DNA of 28,428 nucleotides. It comes from a virus. Within the stretch, counting starts at the first letter, position 1, and each line of letters starts with the position of its first letter. Below, piece after piece: positions 20,551 to 26,088 of the stretch. The notes under the pieces are model-generated. The model was not told the DNA's origin and searched no databases. It saw nothing but the letters and a program-made list of their open reading frames with translations. The position numbers were made by a program, and so were the translations under genes. Location: the IMG/VR virus record IMGVR_UViG_3300041409_001217, positions 1-28,428 of that record. One strand, 5' to 3'.

Positions 20551-20590
20551 CCTGAATGGGTTCCATGCACGCGGCACAACCGCATTCAGG
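20551..20590. repeat. Inverted repeat near the recombinase, candidate res-like site
   Basis: CCTGAATG (20551-20558) and CATTCAGG (20583-20590) are perfect 8-base inverted arms 24 bases apart, about 80 bases upstream of the serine recombinase start. Resolvases of this type usually act on res sites beside their own gene, built from inverted arms. Alternatively it is a regulatory operator. Confidence 0.4.
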
Positions 20591-20668
20591 GCTAAAACAC
20601 TCGCGATTCCGTATTTTTTCAATCTCACCACAACTGCCCCTTGCAGAATTCAAGATATTTGCCGGGCT

Positions 20669-21220
20669 ATGAACCTCTACGGCTATGCCCGAGTCAGTAC
20701 CAACGGACAGGCGCTCGACGCTCAAGTAATGCAGCTTGAAGCGGCCGGGTGCGCTCGAATCTTTCGAGAAAAGGTCAGTGGCGCAAAGACAGACAGGGCA
20801 GAGCTAAAGAAGCTGCTGCGCTCCCTTCGTGTTGGCGACCTCGTACTGGTCACGCGCCTAGACCGCCTCGCCCGGTCAACCCGCGACCTTCTCAATATCC
20901 TCGCGCTGGTAAGTGACAAGAGCGCGGGCTTCCGTTCCCTCAGTGACGTGTGGGCCGACACGACGACGGCGCACGGCAGGCTCATGCTGACGGTCCTAGG
21001 CGGGCTGGCAGAGTTTGAGCGTGAGCTGATTAAGTCCAGGACGGCGGAAGGCAGGGCTAGGGCTGTGGCGATGGGCGTGCGCCTCGGTCGGCGCCCTAAG
21101 TTGGATGAGGAGCAGCGCAAGGCTGCGTGTGAGCGTAAGCAGGCGGGTGAGGACGTGGCGTCGATCGCGCGGGACTACAAGGTGTCTGATTCTACGATAT
21201 CGAGGCTTCAGTGCGGGTAG
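20669..21220 (+). CDS. Resolvase/invertase-type serine recombinase
   Basis: 183 residues from ATG at 20669; a longer frame upstream runs through the intergenic region and is rejected. The catalytic domain is complete: 'YGYARVSTNGQ' with Ser10, 'LVTRLDRLARSTRDL' with the paired arginines, and 'GRLMLTVLGGLAEFERELI', ending in a C-terminal DNA-binding helix-turn-helix ('EDVASIARDYKVSDSTISRL'). This class performs site-specific resolution or inversion, for example resolving plasmid dimers. It is divergent from the XRE repressor. No large serine integrase or tyrosine integrase is in the window, so this may be the element's own multimer resolution system. No Shine-Dalgarno precedes the ATG. Confidence 0.85.
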   Translation: MNLYGYARVSTNGQALDAQVMQLEAAGCARIFREKVSGAKTDRAELKKLLRSLRVGDLVLVTRLDRLARSTRDLLNILALVSDKSAGFRSLSDVWADTTTAHGRLMLTVLGGLAEFERELIKSRTAEGRARAVAMGVRLGRRPKLDEEQRKAACERKQAGEDVASIARDYKVSDSTISRLQCG

Positions 21221-21263
21221 CGCCGTATCGCGTCTCTGAAAGCTGGGAGCATGGTCTATTAAA

Positions 21264-21578
21264 TTATGCGAGCGTTTCTGCCTCGCGTTCTATCTTCTCG
21301 ACATCCTCCCCCTTAGCGGTCATCTCGTCCCTAGAAGCCATAACGACTTCAGGGAAGCAGAGTTGTCCGATCCATGAGAGCTGTTCTGAGAACGCAGACT
21401 TGATGAGGTCTTTCGTCGCTTTCAATTGTCGCTCGTCGAGAATTGCGGCGTCGATAACCGTGAGAACCTTGCCCTGCAAGAAGCTCACTTGGGATTCAAT
21501 CGCTTCGTAATCGAGTGGTGTTCGTTTTGTCGGGATACCGGTCGTGGCACCGCGCGTTCTAATGGTTGTGTCTGACAT
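21264..21578 (-). CDS. Conserved-looking small phage protein, unknown function
   Basis: 104 residues. It begins with a Thr/Arg-rich stretch (SDTTIRTRGATTGIPTKRTP), then a helical region ('YEAIESQVSFLQGKVLTVIDAAILDERQLKATKDLIKSAF') with a regular hydrophobic pattern, and ends in a charged tail. It has the look of a small helical replication/recombination-region phage protein. It follows a promoter word and a terminator hairpin, forming its own transcription unit, and converges on the recombinase gene with a 43-base gap. Confidence 0.55.
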   Translation of the reverse strand: MSDTTIRTRGATTGIPTKRTPLDYEAIESQVSFLQGKVLTVIDAAILDERQLKATKDLIKSAFSEQLSWIGQLCFPEVVMASRDEMTAKGEDVEKIEREAETLA

Positions 21579-21623
21579 GACGTGACTTGACTTATCTCCC
21601 AGCTTTCAAAGAACGATGCACTA

Positions 21624-21634
21624 ATTCTACCATG
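21624..21634 (-). promoter_or_regulatory. Putative extended -10 promoter
   Basis: CATGGTAGAAT on the minus strand, followed by TAGTGCAT. It has the same form as the word at 23793-23803. It lies directly after the terminator of the upstream gene (21639-21664) and about 46 bases before the 21578 start. Confidence 0.4.
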
Positions 21635-21638
21635 TTAA

Positions 21639-21664
21639 AGAGAGGCCCCACATTTGCGTGGGGC
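21639..21664 (-). terminator. Intrinsic terminator of the 21670-22214 unit
   Basis: GCCCCAC at 21645-21651 pairs with GTGGGGC at 21658-21664 around a 6-base loop; on the minus strand the stem is followed by CTCTCTTTAA. It lies five bases after the stop of the 21670-21867 gene. Confidence 0.55.
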
Positions 21665-21669
21665 GTAAG

Positions 21670-21867
21670 TCACTTCTTGCGGCGCGGGGCTGTCACTTCT
21701 TGGACCAGCTCGCGGGCGATCATCAGGCACACGCTCATGGCTGAGCCGTAGGGTCCCTTCGGACTCTCGCGGCTAAAGAACGGCGCTCGCCAATAATACC
21801 AGTACGGTCCGCGCTTCTCGACGTTGTAGGCGGGAAGCGAAATGACGTGCGGAGTTTTGTCGAGCAT
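21670..21867 (-). CDS. Small phage protein, unknown function
   Basis: 65 residues from ATG at 21867, two bases after the DUF3768 stop; a longer upstream frame overlapping that gene is rejected. It contains 'GPYWYYWRAPFFSRES' (aromatic-rich) and a helix 'YGSAMSVCLMIARELVQEV' with a basic end (APRRKK). No family recognised. The tight spacing implies co-translation with DUF3768. Confidence 0.5.
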   Translation of the reverse strand: MLDKTPHVISLPAYNVEKRGPYWYYWRAPFFSRESPKGPYGSAMSVCLMIARELVQEVTAPRRKK

Positions 21868-21869
21868 GG

Positions 21870-22214
21870 CTAGTACTCGTCCGCGCGCATCAAGACCCAA
21901 ACCCGCTTCGTGATTGTCGGGTCGCTTGGGTCGTCCGAGAGGTAGCGTTCATCAACATCGTAGTAGTCGCATTTGCCGATGTAGCTAGAACCCTCGACAT
22001 CAAGAAACACCATGTCATGCTCGCCGTGCGGGTCGTTGTCCTCGTTGAAAGCGTCGAAGGAGCGGAAGGCTTCGACCACTTTGGCCTTCTCAACATCGGG
22101 AAGGGCGGCGACACCGGCGGTAATCATAATCCTGCCGCCAGTAAATCCCCTGCGCACTTTATCGTTCAGCTCACGAATGCGGGCTAGTTTGTCGGGTGAA
22201 GCAACGTCGTTCAT
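21870..22214 (-). CDS. DUF3768 protein
   Basis: 114 residues from ATG at 22214, with a strong CGGAGG seven bases upstream. The family pattern is clear: 'RIRELNDKVRRGFTGGRIMITAGVAALP', 'AFRSFDAFNEDNDPHGEHDMVFLDVEG', 'CDYYDVDERYLSDDPSDPTITKRVWVLMRADEY'. DUF3768 occurs mainly on alphaproteobacterial plasmids and prophages; its function is not known. Its Shine-Dalgarno is complementary to a segment 47 bases upstream (see 22221-22292), so translation may be switched. It heads a two-gene unit with the 65-residue gene. Confidence 0.8.
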   Translation of the reverse strand: MNDVASPDKLARIRELNDKVRRGFTGGRIMITAGVAALPDVEKAKVVEAFRSFDAFNEDNDPHGEHDMVFLDVEGSSYIGKCDYYDVDERYLSDDPSDPTITKRVWVLMRADEY

Positions 22215-22220
22215 GATTTT

Positions 22221-22292
22221 CCTCCGTTGGGCTAGCGGCGCACTCGAAGGAATGCGGCGCAGAACAAAACGGAGGTGCCTGGGGAGATTATA
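22221..22292 (-). promoter_or_regulatory. Promoter and Shine-Dalgarno-sequestering leader of the DUF3768 gene
   Basis: On the minus strand TATAAT (22292-22287) overlaps the stop codon of the upstream gene. A start near 22280 gives a leader whose first bases CCTCCGTT (22275-22268) are perfectly complementary to AACGGAGG (22228-22221), which is the DUF3768 ribosome binding site. Between the arms lie two direct GCGGCGCA repeats (22235-22242, 22254-22261). When paired, the Shine-Dalgarno is hidden; disruption would open it. Confidence 0.55.
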
Positions 22293-22521
22293 CCGCGCCT
22301 TGTAGCGCGTCCCGCTGTACCCACACCGTGAGCACTCGTTCGCCGTTCTCTATCTCAATTTTCCAAGAGAACGCGAATCCAGCGAAGATAAAGAGACCTT
22401 CGTCGTGCAAGCTGTCCGGCTCGAAGCGATTGTATCGTGCCAGGACACAGAGCATGCGGCCGATGATACGGTCCTCGATATCGTAAGGGCCGTGACGTAC
22501 CTCAATGCGCCCGCCCTTCAT
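22288..22521 (-). CDS. Small phage protein, unknown function
   Basis: 77 residues from ATG at 22521 (MKGGRIEVRHGPYDIED); a long upstream frame overlapping the zinc-ribbon gene is rejected. A GGACGGAG lies directly before the ATG. The sequence mixes helix ('DRIIGRMLCVLARYNRFEPDSL') and beta strands ('LFIFAGFAFSWKIEIENGERVLTVWVQ'). No motif recognised. It follows the zinc-ribbon gene by 20 bases and is probably co-transcribed. Confidence 0.5.
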   Translation of the reverse strand: MKGGRIEVRHGPYDIEDRIIGRMLCVLARYNRFEPDSLHDEGLFIFAGFAFSWKIEIENGERVLTVWVQRDALQGAV

Positions 22522-22541
22522 CTCCGTCCGCAGTAAGTCGT

Positions 22542-22724
22542 TCAGGCCGATGTCAAGCTCTCGGTCTTCGCTTCTTCCGCATACGGCGTGATGTGGCGCT
22601 TGCTGCACTTCGGGCATGACGTGGGAAACCGTGTAAGGAGCGGCACGCGCAGGAACGGCACGCTGTGGTGACGAAACCAAACGTGGTCGCACTTGGGACA
22701 ATGATACCAAAATTCTTTTTGCAT
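22542..22724 (-). CDS. Zinc-ribbon protein
   Basis: 60 residues. Two CPKC knuckles ('HCPKCDHVWF' and 'SCPKCSKRHITPY') separated by ~24 residues form a classic zinc ribbon. Such tiny proteins are common in phage accessory regions and may bind nucleic acid or protein; nothing more specific is visible. Only a weak ribosome binding site is present. The frame shares no bases with its neighbours, and the coding pattern supports it over the overlapping longer frame on the same strand. Confidence 0.6.
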   Translation of the reverse strand: MQKEFWYHCPKCDHVWFRHHSVPFLRVPLLTRFPTSCPKCSKRHITPYAEEAKTESLTSA

Positions 22725-22784
22725 CCGCGCATGATGCGTCGAACGGTGGGGGTGTAAACGGTGAGGATGATTGGCGATTAGGCT

Positions 22785-23318
22785 CTATGATGAGCGTTGA
22801 GCGGCTATGCGAGAAGGTATCACCTTGCCGTGATTTGGATGAAAGCCGTACATCTTGTTTGCCGTCTTCCTTGCACGACATGCCTCATCAAAATCTTTGA
22901 ATAATCCGAGATGTTTAGTCTTTCCATCGACAGATATTTTTGCCAGCCAGCGATTTAAGCGGGGAAGCCAGCTAACCCCTGTGAACAGAACGCCCTTACG
23001 CCGTGTTTGATTGCGAGCGTTATGTACCGGTTGGACGAGACGAAGATTCTCTGGCGCATCATTATGACGGTTGTGGTCAATATGATCGATTTGGAAACCC
23101 GGAGGAATGTGAACTTTATTGAAGAGCATCCATATCAAACGATGCGCGTAAGATGGTTCGCCACACAGGGTAATTTGGAGGTATCCGTCGAGGCTTCTGC
23201 ATCCAGCTAGATCACCAGCCTTGCGCGGGCCTTTGGCAACTTTCCAACGTAGACGTTTGACTGTCGGGTCGTAGTAGAGTTGCGAGCTTAGAACACTAAG
23301 CGACAACTCCATGCGCAA
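22785..23318 (-). CDS. HNH endonuclease with AP2 DNA-binding domain
   Basis: 177 residues; a start two codons downstream is equally possible. An HNH_3-type core is visible: 'HRLIWMLFNKVHIPPGFQIDHIDHNRHNDAPENLRLVQPVHNARNQ', with the catalytic His in 'DHIDH' (H79) and following Asn residues. It is followed by an AP2-like domain ('TGVSWLPRLNRWLAKISVDGKTKHLGLFKDFDEACRARK'). This is a free-standing homing endonuclease layout frequent in phages; such genes spread by cutting alleles that lack them. Its start overlaps the upstream gene's end by 23 bases. No intron or intein is attached. Confidence 0.85.
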   Translation of the reverse strand: MRMELSLSVLSSQLYYDPTVKRLRWKVAKGPRKAGDLAGCRSLDGYLQITLCGEPSYAHRLIWMLFNKVHIPPGFQIDHIDHNRHNDAPENLRLVQPVHNARNQTRRKGVLFTGVSWLPRLNRWLAKISVDGKTKHLGLFKDFDEACRARKTANKMYGFHPNHGKVIPSRIAAQRSS

Positions 23319-23721
23319 TAAGCTTATTTTCTAAGAGGTAGATGAGCATCTCGGCACGGGCGTCGGCTTCGGTATCTGCCTCGCAAGAGCAAATAAGGGA
23401 TTTTGTAGAGTCGGGTTCATATAGGTTCACATATCCGACTTCCCATTTTCCAATCCTATCGCATTCCAAGAAACTCATGCCGCCGTCAGTGATGCTTTGC
23501 GGCAACATCTCCCCAAGCTCTGCGACGGTGAAGGCAGAAATCTGGTCCCAATTCGCCGTATCTCCGCCGGGAGTGCTTAGCTTTTCAAAGGGCCAGCAAA
23601 CCCAACGCAAGTCTGGAAGATGCGTTGGCCGCGCCCAAAAGAAATAACTCTCCTGCTTCACTCCCAATTTCTCAAGCTTCTGCGAAAGCGCCCTGCAACA
23701 AACCTGCTGTTCTAATTCCAT
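23296..23721 (-). CDS. Conserved-looking phage protein, unknown function
   Basis: 141 residues. The order 'SYFFWARP', 'WVCWPFEKLSTPGG', 'DQISAFTVAELGEMLPQSI' and 'CEADTEADARAEMLIYLLENKLI' recalls a family of small phage proteins that contain 'FTVAELGEMLP' and 'EADARAKMLIYL' blocks. No catalytic motif; mixed alpha/beta. It is the first gene of the unit that starts at the 23793 promoter word and overlaps the HNH gene. Function unknown. Confidence 0.6.
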   Translation of the reverse strand: MELEQQVCCRALSQKLEKLGVKQESYFFWARPTHLPDLRWVCWPFEKLSTPGGDTANWDQISAFTVAELGEMLPQSITDGGMSFLECDRIGKWEVGYVNLYEPDSTKSLICSCEADTEADARAEMLIYLLENKLIAHGVVA

Positions 23722-23792
23722 GATGTTCTCGCTCTACAGGTGTGCCGCTTGTGAGAAGCACACCAACAGAACGCACAAGCTGATATGCGTAT

Positions 23793-23803
23793 ATTCTACC
23801 ATG
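23793..23803 (-). promoter_or_regulatory. Putative extended -10 promoter
   Basis: CATGGTAGAAT on the minus strand, then ATACGCAT. It is almost identical to the word at 21624-21634. It lies directly after a terminator hairpin and about 70 bases before the 23721 start. Confidence 0.4.
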
Positions 23804-23833
23804 TAAAAGAAGAGCCGCCACAAAGGACGGCTC
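23804..23833 (-). terminator. Intrinsic terminator after the primase-like gene
   Basis: GAGCCG at 23812-23817 and CGGCTC at 23828-23833 form a stem; on the minus strand it is followed by TTCTTTTA. It ends transcription from the 23851 gene immediately before the next promoter word. Confidence 0.6.
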
Positions 23834-23850
23834 AGGTGGGGGACAAGCCC

Positions 23851-24345
23851 CTAGAACAACTCGACCGTCTCGACCTTCTTTTCATCCATCAGGGATGCGA
23901 GCTGTTCGAGCATCTGTGCGCTGATGGGTGCGAGAAAGGCGACGACGTTCTCCATTCCCGCTTCGAAGGCGGTCAAGACTTGGAGCGGATCTCGGACAAG
24001 GTACATCTCGCCCGCCTGTGCGCGGTCGGCTGCGAATATGACCGAGTGCGGGTCAAAGCCGTTCGGAAATAGCAGCTTCGGTGATTGCTCGTCCGTTACC
24101 GCAATGCCGACGTACGCAAGGAGCGTTCCCTGCCGGTCGTGGATTGGCACGGCGAACCTGCCGCGCATAATTCCCTTCGGGCTGTAGCCCGCGCCCCACG
24201 CCTTCGCCGTTTCAACCGATACGCCCAAGGCCTGCACCGTTTCATGCTCCGGCTCAAGGTAGCTCAACGATTCGAGTTTCTTGCCGTCCCGGTGAGCCGC
24301 AGGCGCAGCCGCTTTCGGCGGCGGGCTGGCTTTCTCCTCGGCCAT
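23851..24345 (-). CDS. Primase-like protein, Toprim-like part (5' end broken by an in-frame stop)
   Basis: 164 residues from the first ATG downstream of the zinc-finger part. Primase-like features: 'AWGAGYSPKGIMRGRFAVPIHDRQGTLLAYVGIAV' and 'SPKLLFPNGFDPHSVIFAADRA', typical of the DnaG core region leading into Toprim. The Toprim motif, normally VEG..D, is here 'LVRDPLQVLTAFEAGMENVVAFLAP': the catalytic Glu is replaced by Arg and the Asp by Gln, so catalysis is doubtful. Similar degenerate versions occur in CHC2 proteins of alphaproteobacterial mobile elements (recalled). The likely role is in plasmid/element replication together with the neighbouring relaxation and coupling genes. Confidence 0.7.
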   Translation of the reverse strand: MAEEKASPPPKAAAPAAHRDGKKLESLSYLEPEHETVQALGVSVETAKAWGAGYSPKGIMRGRFAVPIHDRQGTLLAYVGIAVTDEQSPKLLFPNGFDPHSVIFAADRAQAGEMYLVRDPLQVLTAFEAGMENVVAFLAPISAQMLEQLASLMDEKKVETVELF

Positions 24346-24630
24346 CCCGAACTGCTGCTCTAGGAAGGCTGCGGCGTCCCGTTGCGTCTGTCCTCGGATG
24401 TGGGCGGTTAATGCAATACAGTCCCCGCCCTTTCCTTGGGAAAAACAGTAATAGGAGTTTTTGTCGCTGTTGATTGCCAGCGCCCTATCGCCGCCGTTCC
24501 TACAAGCTGGGCATGGTCCGCGATACTGCGGCCCGTGCTGCTTCAGCGTGAGTCCAAGAACGGGTATCAGTTGCTCGATGCGAATCCGTTCTTAGATCTT
24601 GATGAAATCGACGAATGCGGCCGTTGTCAT
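24346..24630 (-). pseudogene. CHC2 zinc-finger part of the primase-like gene, with TAA at codon 13
   Basis: An ATG at 24630 follows a near-perfect AGGAGGTGAAC ribosome binding site. The frame reads MTTAAFVDFIKI, then TAA (24592-24594), then continues without interruption into a zinc-finger segment and on into the 23851-24345 part. Relatives read 'KIKE' at the stop, so a single AAA-to-TAA change explains it. Zinc ligands are C40 and C43 in 'GPCPAC', C62 in 'YYCF', with C71 in 'GGDC' possibly replacing the usual fourth ligand. Intact, the product would be 259 residues. No ATG, GTG or TTG occurs between the stop and the finger, so re-initiation there is unlikely. Confidence 0.75.
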
Positions 24631-24855
24631 GTTCACCTCCTGTGAATGTGCAAGCCGCTCGTAATCATACCGCATGGTAAGATGACTTGAGGTATCGAGC
24701 GTGGAGTCGTGGGGTAAAGCGTTCTGCGGTTAATCAGGCACACTTTTGGTTGAAAAAACCTCCGGAACAGAGCGCCTTTGTTAGCAAGTGCTAGCACCCA
24801 CGGCCCCGCGTTCGATCATGAACATTCGCATAGCGCGGGAGAAAGAGAGCACTCA

Positions 24856-25110
24856 GTGAGTACAGATACGGACACTCGCCCCGTGCGGCGTGGTCAACAG
24901 ACGGCGGAGAAGCGCGAAGTGGCGTTTTACTGCCGGGCAAAAACTGGTCCCGGTCCCCGGGATTGGTCGCCGGTCGGAGTGGCATTCGCCCGGAAGAACA
25001 ACGAGCCGGGCTTTACCGTCAAGCTCAACACCTTGCCAATTACTGGTTGGAACGGCGCGATGGTACTGGTCCCTCCGTTCGTGAACGACGACGAACCCAT
25101 CGACGAATAG
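24856..25110 (+). CDS. Small conserved mobile-element protein, unknown function
   Basis: 84 residues from GTG at 24856, chosen over an ATG at 24778 because a purine-rich GAGAG lies six bases before the GTG and the longer N-terminus is low in complexity. The pattern 'REVAFYCRAKTGPG..DWSPVGVAFARKNNEPGFTVKLNTLPITGWNGAMVLVPP' matches a small beta-rich protein often found on alphaproteobacterial plasmids and prophages. Its function is unknown. It is the only + strand gene in this part, ends at a strong terminator, and converges on the replication-relaxation gene. No gene is seen in 24631-24855. Confidence 0.55.
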   Translation: MSTDTDTRPVRRGQQTAEKREVAFYCRAKTGPGPRDWSPVGVAFARKNNEPGFTVKLNTLPITGWNGAMVLVPPFVNDDEPIDE

Positions 25111-25120
25111 GCCGATGGTC

Positions 25121-25147
25121 GAGGCGGGCTTCGGTCCGCCTCTTTTT
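25121..25147 (+). terminator. Strong intrinsic terminator with UUCG tetraloop
   Basis: GAGGCGGGC at 25121-25129 pairs with GTCCGCCTC at 25134-25142 (nine pairs including one G-U) around a TTCG loop, followed by TTTTT at 25143-25147. It ends the small + strand gene 11 bases after its stop. Confidence 0.85.
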
Positions 25148-25994
25148 ATATAAAGCAAAACGGCTCCTGCCTCCCTGCCCGTTGCCATTTCTGTCTAACC
25201 GCCCAATCCGTAAGTTTAGGGATGCGGTCGATGTAGCGGTTGTAGTCGATGTGGGTGAAGCCGAATTGAGCCGCAAGTTTATGGTCGAAGCCGCGCTCGT
25301 CGATTACTCTCTTCAACACTTCGATCATGGAATTGCAGCGCACCGGGTCAACGGTGATAAATAGAACCATCGCGTCCTTGAGCCTGCGTTCAACGATGAG
25401 GTCAAGGTACTCAATCATCTTGCCTGATATTTTCGTGGTGTTCGGGCGGTTGGAGTAGAGCGTTTCGCTGTCAACGTCGGCTTCTAAGAATACGAGATGA
25501 TTATCCAGGCGGAAGGAAGGCCAGTCGGGGCGGATGTGAGTTTTGACGGGTTCAAACGAGAGCGGTAAATTGTGTTTCCGCGCTCCTACCTCGAATGAAG
25601 CTGCACAGATGCAGCGCATGAGTTCATGAGCTAGGCGGCGGTCTTCAATCGCCGCGTCTGAGGCTCCGGTGACATGGAGTTCTCTTTCGCCTTTCTTTCC
25701 GAGGCCGAAAATGAGTGGCCGGAAATTATTTAGAGGTTGTTCGGGTTTGCAGACATAACCCTCAACGGCCAAGTCCCGCAGGCGGTCAAGCCCGCCCCAT
25801 CTGCCTCTGTCCAATAAGGATGTGATGTAGCTTGAAGGAAGGCGGCGGTACGACCACGGCTCACGAGTAGCGTAGTCAGGACTAAGAAGCTGGAGGATTG
25901 GAAAATCAGAGGCGACGAATTGGAACGGCTTAGGCTTGCCGTCTGGGCCGCGCTTCGGCTTGTTGTTCCAACGTGAGTTGCGCTTGCTCTCCAT
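25146..25994 (-). CDS. Replication-relaxation family protein
   Basis: 282 residues. The N-terminus has winged-helix-like elements ('LLDRGRWGGLDRLRDLAVEGYV'). The central 'RPDWPSFRLDNHLVFLEADVDSETL...TKISGKMIEYLDLI' is the signature of the Replic_Relax family (PF13814): PD at 156-157, E171 and D173, K188, which together look like a PD-(D/E)xK-type active site. Members are encoded by plasmids and integrated elements, next to coupling-protein genes, and are linked to replication or DNA relaxation. The pairing with the VirD4-like gene upstream is the usual context. No Shine-Dalgarno is visible; the start is CATATG. Confidence 0.75.
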   Translation of the reverse strand: MESKRNSRWNNKPKRGPDGKPKPFQFVASDFPILQLLSPDYATREPWSYRRLPSSYITSLLDRGRWGGLDRLRDLAVEGYVCKPEQPLNNFRPLIFGLGKKGERELHVTGASDAAIEDRRLAHELMRCICAASFEVGARKHNLPLSFEPVKTHIRPDWPSFRLDNHLVFLEADVDSETLYSNRPNTTKISGKMIEYLDLIVERRLKDAMVLFITVDPVRCNSMIEVLKRVIDERGFDHKLAAQFGFTHIDYNRYIDRIPKLTDWAVRQKWQRAGRQEPFCFI

Positions 25995-26088
25995 ATGCGG
26001 AGGATAGACGAGTCAGTATCCGCAGGTAAGGCGACCACGTTTGCTATGCGTCGCTATGCGGAATGCTCACGAATATTTTAACACGCAA

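Noticed and set aside
22522-22881. N-terminal extension of the 22288-22521 gene
   Set aside because: It overlaps the zinc-ribbon gene in another frame and is low in complexity; the ATG at 22521 has a purine-rich site.
17118-24594. Stop-codon recoding in this element
   Set aside because: TAG ends terL, DUF3768 and the capsid gene, and TAA ends terS, the repressor and others, at sensible positions. Independent nonsense mutations are a simpler explanation of the two internal stops.
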